64,000 nucleotides of DNA from assembly GCF_000935125.1 (NCBI RefSeq), contig NZ_JRKI01000061.1, positions 620,001-684,000 of the forward strand, given 5' to 3'. The stretch comes from Streptomyces natalensis ATCC 27448 (lineage in GTDB: Bacteria; Actinomycetota; Actinomycetes; Streptomycetales; Streptomycetaceae). Shown piece by piece: positions 9,502 to 16,653 of this stretch (positions are counted from its first letter, which is position 1; the number at the start of each line of letters is the position of its first letter). The notes beneath the pieces are model-generated. The model had not been told where the DNA came from. It worked only from the letters and a program-made list of their open reading frames with translations, and searched no databases. A program made the position numbers and the translations under genes.

Positions 9502-10287
9502 ATGCCCATCGAGCCCGGATCGCCACCCGTCCCGCTCCGTACGGGCGAGGAACTCCGGCTCTCCCCCATGCCCGACAACTGGCAGCGCGCCCTGGCCGTC
9601 GTCGCCCACCCCGACGACCTCGAATACGGCGCCGCGGCCGCCATCGCCGAATGGACCGCGGCCGGACGGGAGATCACCTATCTGCTGGCCACCCGGGGCG
9701 AGGCCGGGATCGACGGGATCGCGCCGGAGAAATGCGCCGCGCTCCGCGAGGCCGAACAGCGCGCCGGCGCCGCGCTCGTGGGGGTGGACACCGTCGAGTT
9801 CCTCGACCACCCCGACGGCGTCATAGAGGGCGGCACGGCACTGCGCCGCGATCTGGCCGCGGCCATCCGCCGCCACCGCCCGGAGCTGCTGATCACCCTC
9901 AACCACCACGACACCTGGGGCGGTGTCCAGTGGAACACCCCCGACCACCGGGTGGTGGGCCGCGCCGTCCTGGACGCGGCGGGCGATGCGGGCAACCGCT
10001 GGATCTTCCCCGAGCTCAAGGACGAACAGGGCCTCGCCCCGTGGACGGGCGTGCGCTGGGTGGCCGTGGCGGGCTCCCCGTACCCCACCCATGCCGCGGA
10101 GGTCGGCCCCGGCATCGAGCGCGCGGTCGCCTCGCTCGCCGCCCACGAGGCGTACATCAAGGGCCTCGTCGGCACCGAGCAGGACCCCGCGGCCTACGCC
10201 CGCACCTTCATCGAGCAGATGCTCCGCATGGGCGGTGAACGCTATCGGGGACGCCCGGCGACGCTGTTTCAGGTGTTTCCGCGGTAG
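9502..10287 (+). CDS. PIG-L family deacetylase
   Basis: A 261-aa zinc-dependent deacetylase of the PIG-L/LmbE fold, the family of GlcNAc-PI and mycothiol-pathway deacetylases. Seen: the zinc/catalytic motif VAHPDDLEYG near residue 35 and the later TPDHRVVGRAVLDAA block supplying the second His. The ATG at 9502 is chosen because GGAAAGG lies 6-12 bases upstream; the longer frame from 9433 lacks such support. The substrate (sugar amine or a small-molecule amide) is not predictable. It is divergent from the GntR gene, which could control it. Confidence 0.85.
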   Translation: MPIEPGSPPVPLRTGEELRLSPMPDNWQRALAVVAHPDDLEYGAAAAIAEWTAAGREITYLLATRGEAGIDGIAPEKCAALREAEQRAGAALVGVDTVEFLDHPDGVIEGGTALRRDLAAAIRRHRPELLITLNHHDTWGGVQWNTPDHRVVGRAVLDAAGDAGNRWIFPELKDEQGLAPWTGVRWVAVAGSPYPTHAAEVGPGIERAVASLAAHEAYIKGLVGTEQDPAAYARTFIEQMLRMGGERYRGRPATLFQVFPR

Positions 10288-10316
10288 GGCGCTGTTGCCG
10301 GGGTAGGCGGGGATGT

Positions 10317-10376
10317 GGTTGGCCGGAATCCGGTTGGCCGGGATGTGGTTGGCCGGGATGCGGTTGGCCGGAATCC
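10317..10376. repeat. Four 15-bp tandem repeats
   Basis: Four contiguous copies of GGTTGGCCGGAATCC and its variants (GGGATGT, GGGATGC) lie about 30 bases after the deacetylase stop. The length is a multiple of 3; on the minus strand the frame reads IPANRIPANHIPA, which is probably accidental. Each unit contains TTGGCCGG with an inner GGCC palindrome. Confidence 0.9.
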
Positions 10377-10529
10377 CTCGCCTGTTACGTCGCCGCCGGG
10401 GCGCACGGCGGGTGCCGAACACCCCCGGCGTGCCGCCGTGCGCCCCGGCGGCGATGGACGAGGCGATGCGCAGAGGGGTACCTCACCAGGATTGCCGGGC
10501 TCCGCCGGCGCTCAAGGAGGGGTGCACTC

Positions 10530-11912
10530 ATGAAGGTCAGAGCCGTCAGGCACGGTGACACATGGGGGAAGGCCGTCGTCATCGGCGGAGGCTACTCAGG
10601 TCTCGTGACGGCCCGCGTACTGGCCGACCATTTCGCCGAAGTGGTCATCCTCGAACAGGACCCGCTCGACGAACACACCGGCACCCACCCGCATGTGCCG
10701 CAGGGCTACCACGCCCACGCCCTGCTGGCCAAGGGCGCAGAGGTCCTGGAGACGTTGTTCCCGGGGCTCCGCGCGGAACTCAAGGACATCGGAGCCCCGG
10801 TGTTCGACTACGGCGAACACATCAGTTTCCTCCTGCCCGCCGGGTTCGCCCCGCGCCGGCGCACGGGCGTGAAGGTCCAGACGTTCACCCGGGACGAACT
10901 GGAGCGGCGCCTGCGCAGCAAGGTGCTCGCGCTGCCCCAGGTGACGCTGCTTCCGGCCACCCGGTGCCACGGTCTGAAAATGAGCGGCCCCGGGACGGTG
11001 GACCGGGTGCTCTACCGTACCGACGGCGACGAGAAACCCACGGAGCTCGCGGCGGACCTGGTGGTCAACACCTCCGGACGGGCAGGCGCTTTGGACGACT
11101 GGCTCGCGGAGATGGGCCTGCCCGCGCCCGAGAAACGCGTCGTCAAGGCGAAGATCACCTACACCTCGACACAGTTCGAACGGCCGGAGAAGAACCGGCC
11201 GGACTTCAACATCGCCTACCAGATGACGTTCGCCCCCCACACCCCTCGGGGCGGTGTCCTCCTGGCAGTGGAGCGCAACCGCTGGATGTGCTCGTTGTTC
11301 GGATTCGAGGACCAGCTGCCGCCCACCGAGAACGCCGCCTATCTGGATTTCGCGAAGAGCCTGAAGAACCCCCTGCTGGCCGAGCAGATCGAAGGCCGCA
11401 CCACCGAGGAGCCGACCTATCGCTACACCAATGTCAACAATCAGTGGCGGCTCTACCACAAGCTCAAGGACTGGCCGGACCGCCTCATCGCCCTGGGCGA
11501 CGCGGTCTGCGTGTTCAACCCCGTCTACGGGCAGGGCCTGACCGTCGCCGCGATGGAAGCCGAGCTCCTTCATCGCATGCTGACCGACCGCAAGAAGCTC
11601 AGGTCCGGTGGCCTGGACGGTCTGAGCAGGGGCTACCAGCGCGCGGTGGCACGCATCGTGCTGACGCCGTGGACCCTGTCGAGCAGCTCGGACCTGATGT
11701 GGAGCCCGCACGGCCAGCCCCTCACGGCGAGGATCGCCCACTGGTACAACAAGCACCTCTTCGAGGTGTCGGTCCGCGACGCACGGGTGTGGTCCCGCTT
11801 CGCGCGGGTGGCCAACATGGTGGCCCCGCCCACCGCGTTGTTCCATCCCACGGTCGTGGCCAAAGTCATCGGCCAGGCCCTGTCCGGCCGCCGCACCCGT
11901 CAGGCCCATTAG
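10530..11912 (+). CDS. FAD-dependent monooxygenase/epoxidase-like oxidoreductase
   Basis: A 460-aa flavoprotein of the aromatic-hydroxylase / LasC-epoxidase superfamily. Seen: an N-terminal Rossmann motif KAVVIGGGYSGLVTARVL for the ADP part of FAD, and the late GD motif LIALGDAVCVFNPVYGQGL for the ribityl part. AAGGAGGGG precedes the ATG at 10530 by 8 bases. No biosynthetic gene cluster surrounds it, so the substrate is open. The next gene, on the opposite strand, is an alpha/beta hydrolase; both look like accessory metabolic genes. Confidence 0.85.
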   Translation: MKVRAVRHGDTWGKAVVIGGGYSGLVTARVLADHFAEVVILEQDPLDEHTGTHPHVPQGYHAHALLAKGAEVLETLFPGLRAELKDIGAPVFDYGEHISFLLPAGFAPRRRTGVKVQTFTRDELERRLRSKVLALPQVTLLPATRCHGLKMSGPGTVDRVLYRTDGDEKPTELAADLVVNTSGRAGALDDWLAEMGLPAPEKRVVKAKITYTSTQFERPEKNRPDFNIAYQMTFAPHTPRGGVLLAVERNRWMCSLFGFEDQLPPTENAAYLDFAKSLKNPLLAEQIEGRTTEEPTYRYTNVNNQWRLYHKLKDWPDRLIALGDAVCVFNPVYGQGLTVAAMEAELLHRMLTDRKKLRSGGLDGLSRGYQRAVARIVLTPWTLSSSSDLMWSPHGQPLTARIAHWYNKHLFEVSVRDARVWSRFARVANMVAPPTALFHPTVVAKVIGQALSGRRTRQAH

Positions 11913-12059
11913 GCAGATGGAGCGGGGGCGGGGATCTGGCGGGGGCCCAGCGGGGAGGCGGCGGGGCGTATCGGGCGGGGGTGTGCCGTGGCGTCCCGCC
12001 TCGCCCGCGCCTCGCCCCGTCACCCCCGTCACCCCTCCGCCTCCGCCTCCGTCCCTCCG

Positions 12060-13040
12060 TCAGGCGCTCGCCGCCACGAAGCGCGTCACCAACGCGGCGA
12101 TCTCGGCGGGCCGTTCGAGCAGCATCGCGTGGGTGGCGTCGACCCCCGCCACCGTCACTCGCTCCTGCGTCCGTGCCAGCTCGTCCAGATCGCGTCGCAG
12201 GCCCTCCGTGTAGGCCGCCATCAGCGCGTCGAACCACGGCGGTACGCCCGGCACCGGTGGGTTCGGCCGCAGGGCGCGGGCGATGAGCAGCGGCCGGGTG
12301 ATTCGCCGGTAGAGCGCGAACAGATCGAGCCCCGCCATCGCCTCCTGTGCCTCCCGCGCCCGTTCACGCCCCGGCCGCAGGAACAACTGCCCGTCCGGCG
12401 TCTCCCCCAGCGACCGCCGCACCCCCGCCTCCAGCAACGCGTACGCGATCCCCAACTGACCTGCCATAGAGGCCTGATAGCCGAGCACCCCGGCCAACGC
12501 CTCGGCCGGGAAGGGCCGCCCGCCCGCCTCGTCGGCGAACTTCCGTGCCTCGGCGAGCCGTTGCGTCACGTACCCGGCATCCAGCCCCACGTACTGCTCG
12601 GGCCGCCCCATCCCGTGACCGTCCAGATTCACCGCCGCCCGAGCGCCCCGTTCCAGACACAGCGCGGCCACCATCCCGCCCATCGAATGCCCGACGACCA
12701 CGGCGTCCGCCATCGCCGTCCCGTAGGAGTCCAGCACCGCCGCCGCATCCCCGGTCGCCGTCTCGAACGTCCAAGGACGCGTGCCGTCCCCCGACCGCCC
12801 ATGGGCCCGCAGATCCATCGCCACGACCCGATGCCGTACGGCCAGCAGCGGCGCCACCGGCTCCCAGTCCGCCAGCGTCCGCCCCGCGCCGTGCAGCAGC
12901 AGGACGGTGGGCCCGTCGCCGCCGTAATCGCGTACGGCCAGCGATACGCCGTCACCCGCAACGCAGACGCCTTCCACCGCCACTTGGGTCGTTTCCCGGC
13001 GCCCTTCCCGGGGCGATTCTTCCGTCATTCCTTCAGTCAT
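12060..13040 (-). CDS. Alpha/beta hydrolase
   Basis: A 326-aa alpha/beta-fold hydrolase. Seen: oxyanion-hole strand TVLLLHGAGRTLADW, nucleophile elbow VVVGHSMGGMVAA (Ser), and a C-terminal DATHAMLLE carrying the catalytic His. The acid residue is probably in the RALRPNPPVPG-PPW region but is not certain. The cap domain at about 165-255 is typical of small esterase or haloperoxidase-like members. The first 25 residues (MTEGMTEESPREG) are unconserved, so the start could be the second Met. Substrate unknown. Confidence 0.85.
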   Translation of the reverse strand: MTEGMTEESPREGRRETTQVAVEGVCVAGDGVSLAVRDYGGDGPTVLLLHGAGRTLADWEPVAPLLAVRHRVVAMDLRAHGRSGDGTRPWTFETATGDAAAVLDSYGTAMADAVVVGHSMGGMVAALCLERGARAAVNLDGHGMGRPEQYVGLDAGYVTQRLAEARKFADEAGGRPFPAEALAGVLGYQASMAGQLGIAYALLEAGVRRSLGETPDGQLFLRPGRERAREAQEAMAGLDLFALYRRITRPLLIARALRPNPPVPGVPPWFDALMAAYTEGLRRDLDELARTQERVTVAGVDATHAMLLERPAEIAALVTRFVAASA

Positions 13041-13320
13041 GCGTCCACGCTAGGCCCGTAAAAAGTGACCGAAATCCCCTGCGCGAACGATGACTTCACC
13101 GCCCCACCCGGGCCATAATGGACAGAGCCCAAACGCCGACGCCCGTGGCCGGGCGGCGAGGTACAACCCGGTCGCTTCCGACTGGCCTCCGGCCGGTTCG
13201 TGCGTCGGCAGATGCGGTGTCCCGACTTCCCGTACTTCTCCCCGGTCGCTCCGACCGCGGCGAGGCGGGAGCGCGGGCGCCGCGGGACCCGAATCGATCC
13301 GGCATCCGGAAATTTCCACG

Positions 13321-13373
13321 CGATCAGATGCATTCGTTTATGCATCCGAATTCCAATTCGGAATTGTTGATCG
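13321..13373. repeat. Nested inverted repeats able to form a three-way junction
   Basis: CGATCA (13321-13326) pairs with TGATCG (13368-13373). Inside lie two perfect hairpins: GATGCAT / ATGCATC with a 6-base loop (13327-13346) and CCGAATT / AATTCGG with a 2-base loop (13346-13361). The patch is much less GC-rich than its surroundings. No T-tract follows, so it does not look like an intrinsic terminator. Confidence 0.75.
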
Positions 13374-13383
13374 TCGGGCCAGC

Positions 13384-13413
13384 CGAAATGCCCGTAGACG
13401 AAATGCCCGTAGA
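13384..13413. repeat. Doubled 15-mer
   Basis: Two perfect adjacent copies of CGAAATGCCCGTAGA lie between the nested palindromes and the 13-bp array. Confidence 0.85.
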
Positions 13414-13459
13414 TAAGACGAGGGGAATCCCTGGGGAGGGAATCCCCGAAAGGGAGGGG

Positions 13460-13531
13460 ATCGACCCCTGGTATCGGCCCCTGGTATCGACCCTTGGCAT
13501 CGACCTTTGGCATCGACCCTTGGCATCGAAC
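13460..13531. repeat. 13-bp tandem repeats, five copies plus a half
   Basis: Five units of ATCGACCC(C/T)TGG(T/C) with single-base variants, plus a final ATCGAAC. Thirteen is not a multiple of three, so no frame keeps a constant peptide, which argues against coding use. Confidence 0.85.
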
Positions 13532-13607
13532 TTTCTCTTTCTCGTCCGAGTCGCGATGCGCCAACCGTCACCACCCCTCCCCACCCCCATCCGCACGACC
13601 GCTCCAT

Positions 13608-13617
13608 TGTGTACACA
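13608..13617. promoter_or_regulatory. Candidate autoregulatory operator of the toxin-antitoxin operon
   Basis: The perfect 10-bp palindrome TGTGTACACA lies 26 bases before the antitoxin start, the place where Phd/YefM-type antitoxins normally bind to repress their own operon. Binding is inferred. Confidence 0.5.
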
Positions 13618-13642
13618 TGGCACACCCGGTACCCTTGGACTC

Positions 13643-13909
13643 ATGACCCAGATGCCCATAGAGTCCATCCGCGACGTCCGCGCGCACCTGGCTGAGGTCG
13701 TCGAGCGGGCCGACCGTGACGATCTCCCCACCGTCATCACCCGGCGCGGCAAGGAAGTCGCGGCCGTGGTCTCGATAGAGGTCCTGCGCAAGTACCAGCA
13801 GTGGGAAGAGCGCGAGATCAACCGCATCATCGACGAGCGCATGGCCAACCGCTCGGCCGGCATCCCCATCGAGGACGTCATGAAGGAGACGCTGGCGCGC
13901 AGTGAGTGA
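13643..13909 (+). CDS. Type II antitoxin, Phd/YefM family
   Basis: An 88-aa antitoxin: the Phd/YefM fold at the N-terminus (IESIRDVRAHLAEVVERAD, then VITRRGKEVAAVVSIEVL) binds DNA as a dimer, and the tail from about residue 60 (RSAGIPIEDVMKETLARSE) would wrap the toxin. The ATG at 13643 begins MTQMPIESIR, where family members start. Its stop overlaps the toxin start by 8 bases, so translation is coupled. A TGTGTACACA palindrome precedes it and a strong terminator follows the toxin, so the pair is a self-contained operon. Confidence 0.9.
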   Translation: MTQMPIESIRDVRAHLAEVVERADRDDLPTVITRRGKEVAAVVSIEVLRKYQQWEEREINRIIDERMANRSAGIPIEDVMKETLARSE

Positions 13910-14165
13910 ATACCGCACCGTCTTCCGTCCCGAGGCCCAGGCCGAACTCCGCAAAATCCCACGGGACGCCGCGTTGCGCATCCTGGCGAAGCTGACGGAG
14001 CTGGAGAAGGATCCGTACGGCTTCAAAACCACCGCACTCGTCTCCCAGCCGGAGCGCCGCCGCCTGCGGGTCGGCGACTACCGCGTCATCTACACCCTCG
14101 ACAACGGCGAACTGGTCGTATGGGTCGTCCACGTCGGCCACCGTTCCGCCGTCTACGAGACCTGA
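13902..14165 (+). CDS. Type II toxin, RelE/ParE superfamily
   Basis: An 87-aa toxin, probably a ribosome-dependent mRNA interferase like RelE. Seen: EYRTVFRPEAQAELRKIP at the N-terminus, LEKDPYGFKTTAL, and the core strands RRRLRVGDYRVIYTLDNGELVVWVVHVGHRSAVY typical of RelE, with the C-terminal H-R and Y residues that act in mRNA cleavage. The GTG start at 13902 overlaps the antitoxin stop. A 15-bp-stem terminator begins 30 bases after its stop. Confidence 0.9.
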   Translation: MSEYRTVFRPEAQAELRKIPRDAALRILAKLTELEKDPYGFKTTALVSQPERRRLRVGDYRVIYTLDNGELVVWVVHVGHRSAVYET

Positions 14166-14195
14166 ACGCGACGGCCCGGGCAGTACTGGGACGCG

Positions 14196-14229
14196 GATGG
14201 GGCCGGGCTCGCCAGAGCCCGGCCCCATC
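14196..14229 (+). terminator. Terminator of the toxin-antitoxin operon
   Basis: A perfect 15-bp stem, GATGGGGCCGGGCTC with its complement, around a GCCA loop, 30 bases after the toxin stop. No long T-run follows, as is common in Streptomyces. Confidence 0.8.
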
Positions 14230-14272
14230 TGAACTGTTCGACCGGACGTTGCAGCGGAATGCCGGCGAAGCC

Positions 14273-14698
14273 TCAGTGACCTGCGGGAACGTCCCGTCGT
14301 AGCGCCCGGTCCCGCACGTATCCAGCAGCCGGCGATCGCCGCGGTCGCGCATGTCGGCGGTTGCCGCCTGGCCAGGGCCGGCTCCGGCTCGGAGACGGCG
14401 GGCTCTTGGCAGTGACCGGGGCACGGTGAGGGGGGCGTGCCCGGCCCGACGTAGACACATCCGAAGGACCCCTGGACACTTCCGGCGGTGTGGAATGCGC
14501 CCATGTGCCGTCTGCCAGAGCTGCCAGGACGCGGCGCTTGATCTCGGCGCGCAGCGGGCTGGTGGCAAGCGCTCCGGGGAGAAAGCCGTCGCGCTCTTCG
14601 TGGGCGCGTAGCTCGGCGCGGACGTAGGCGTACTCGGCCGGATGCCTTTCGATGAGGAGGTGGCCAGTCGCTGTTTCGGCTTCCGCAAGGGCGATCAC
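14273..14698 (-). CDS. Hypothetical protein or gene remnant
   Basis: A minus-strand frame with codon bias like real Streptomyces genes over about its first 100 residues (VIALAEAETATGHLLIERH, AEYAYVRAELRAHEERDG, AEIKRRVLAALADGTW), then a Pro/Arg/Ser-rich tail that looks non-coding. The open frame extends further upstream, across the start of the divergent gene, with a CPTCH motif, but no ATG or ribosome site supports that start; the GTG at 14698 is a guess. No family recognised. It may be the decayed end of a helical protein. Confidence 0.25.
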   Translation of the reverse strand: MIALAEAETATGHLLIERHPAEYAYVRAELRAHEERDGFLPGALATSPLRAEIKRRVLAALADGTWAHSTPPEVSRGPSDVSTSGRARPPHRAPVTAKSPPSPSRSRPWPGGNRRHARPRRSPAAGYVRDRALRRDVPAGH

Positions 14699-14882
14699 AC
14701 ACGGGTCTTCACGGGACCGTGTGCGCAGGGTCTGGGTCAGCCGGCGAACGCATCGCTTGTACTCCAGGCGCCGTTGCAGAGGGGTGATGCCGCTGGCCGG
14801 GGCGAAGGGTTTCGGCGGCAAGTGCCCAGCTAGGGTGATCGGAAAGCACCGCGGAAACCGTGCAGCCAGCAGGAGGTGACAG

Positions 14883-16647
14883 GTGGGGCAATCCAATCCC
14901 CCGGTGATACGCGTGCCGGTCGGGGAGGGCGCCGATCGTTGGGTCAGCCGGGCAACGCGTCGCCGGGTCCTGCTCGTGGTGCACAACGTCACGTCCGCCG
15001 GGCGCCTGCTGGACGTACTGCCGCTCTTCCACGACGACTTCCGGCTGCAACTGCTGGTCACCTCGACGGAATCGTCCGTGTTCCAAAGCGGCCTGCGGGA
15101 ACTGTTCGCGGAGTTGGACCTGCCGGTGCTGCCGTGGGAGCAGGCACTGGTGACGCCGGTGGACCTGGCTGTTTCTGCGAGTTTCGGGGGTCAACTCCAC
15201 CAGCTTCAGGGCAGATTGAGCGTTCTGTCACACGGAGTTGGATATACTAAAAGGCTCGCTGAGCCGGGAGCCGGGAGCCGGGAGCCGGGAGCCGGGAGCC
15301 GGGAGCCGGGAGCCGGGAGCCGGGAGCCGGGAGCCGGGAGCCGGGAGCCGGGAGCCGACCTTCGGGCTGTCGGCGGAGTGGCTGCTGTCGGACGGGAAGC
15401 CGTTCGTGGAGGGGCTCGTACTGTCGCATCCGGAGCAGCTGGAACGGTTGCGCCGCGTATGCCCCGAAGCCGAGAAGGCAGCCGTCCTCGCCGGCGACCC
15501 CTGCTTCGACCGCATGCTGGCCGCCCGCCCGTACCGGGAGCGGTTCCGGCAAGCCCTGGGCGTGCGCCGCGGACAACGGCTCATCGTGCTGAACTCGACC
15601 TGGAACCCCGAGGGTTTCTTCGGGAACGGCGGTGACCAGGACGTCTTGCCCAGTCTGCTGCCCCGGATCGCCGCCGAACTGCCGGCCGACGACTACCGGC
15701 TGGCAGCCGTCCTGCATCCGAACGTCTGGTACGGGCACGGCCCGGGCCAGATCCGCATATGGCTCGACCGGGCCCGTCGCAGCGGGCTGGCTCTGATCGA
15801 TCCGGTGCACGCCTGGCGGCAGGCCCTCCTGGCTGCGGATGTCGTGCTGGGGGACTTCGGTGCGGTCTCCTACTATGCCGCGGCGCTGGGCACCCCGGTG
15901 CTGCTGGCAGCCGCCGGGGCGGACAGGCTGGACCCGGAGGCGCCGCTCGCGGCGTTCGTCCGCGACGCCCCGCGGCTCGACCCGCAGGGCCCCTTGCGCG
16001 ATCAGCTGGCGGACCTGCTGGCGCGGCACCGGCCGATCCCCGGGCCGGCGGAGTTCACCACCTCGGCTCCGGGAGCCTCGGCCGAACTGCTGCGACGGCA
16101 CTTCTACATGCTGATGGACCTCCCCCAGCCGGCAACTCCCGCGCTGCTGGAGCCGCTGCCGCTGCCACCGTACGATCCCCCGCGACGTACCAACCCGCTG
16201 GATGTCCGCACGCGGGTCCGCGGTGCGGAGGTCATGATCGAGCGATCCACGGGCCATCCGTACGACGCCGCCGGCGAAACACACCGCGCCGTGCACGAGG
16301 ACACCCGCGATCCCGGAGACCTGGCGACGGCCGACGTGATCTGGCGTGACGGACCGCCGGACGACCCCCGCTTGGGCGGCCCGGACGAGTGGACCGCGGA
16401 GATCCTGCACCGTCATCCGCACTGCGCGCTCGCCGCGTACGTCAGCGGGCCGGACCGCTGCACCGTGCGCACCCGGCACCTCGGTGTGTTCCGGCTGTCG
16501 GCGGGCCCGGGGGCGGACGCCGACCCGGCTGCGTATGCCTCTGCGCTGCACGCGTGGCTGGTGCACGGCGGCGAGGTGCCGCCGGGCGGGGCGACGCTCC
16601 GGGTGCATGCCGCCGGCGGCGTGCACCCGGTGGTGTGCACCCGGTGA
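14883..16647 (+). pseudogene. CDP-glycerol glycerophosphotransferase-like gene with frame interrupted by a heptanucleotide tract (possibly phase-variable)
   Basis: The N-terminal part (from GTG 14883, with AGGAGG 6 bases upstream) reads RRVLLVVHNVTSAGRLLDVL to LSVLSHGVGYTKRLA, then enters the 7-bp repeats. The C-terminal part continues in another frame after the tract (TFGLSAEWLLSDGKPFVEGL to 16647): LVLSHPEQLERLR, LIVLNSTWNPEGFFG, AAVLHPNVWYGHGPGQIR and LAADVVLGDFGAVSYYAAALG, a GT-B / TagF-like layout for polymer transfer at the envelope. As sequenced, translation from 14883 runs into a false Arg-rich frame ending at 15635; a TTG-started frame from 15238 covers the rest. One unit fewer or two more would join the parts into about 585 aa. 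Family call is moderate; the frame break is clear. Confidence 0.75.
15261..15357. repeat. Heptanucleotide repeat tract inside a coding region
   Basis: Thirteen perfect copies of GAGCCGG plus six further bases (GAGCCG), 97 bp in all. Because 7 leaves remainder 1 when divided by 3, all three frames read the same heptapeptide in rotation (EPGAGSR) and none has a stop, while each unit gained or lost changes the frame of everything downstream. Confidence 0.97.
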
Positions 16648-16653
16648 CGGCTG

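Larger units (their letters stand above)
13041..13642. other. 600-bp non-coding stretch with nested palindromes and short tandem repeats
   Basis: No convincing gene. The stretch holds an AT-richer nested inverted-repeat structure (13321-13373), a doubled 15-mer CGAAATGCCCGTAGA (13384-13413), a 13-bp tandem array (13460-13531) and the palindrome in front of the toxin-antitoxin operon (13608-13617). A minus-strand frame spans 13037-13564 but its composition follows the repeats and it has no family resemblance. Confidence 0.6.

Noticed and set aside
13037..13564. A 175-aa minus-strand frame before the toxin-antitoxin genes
   Set aside because: Follows the short tandem repeats, has atypical codon use and no recognisable domain.
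15238..16647. A separate gene starting at TTG 15238
   Set aside because: The start has no ribosome site and lies just before the repeat; the region is better read as the second half of the gene starting at 14883.
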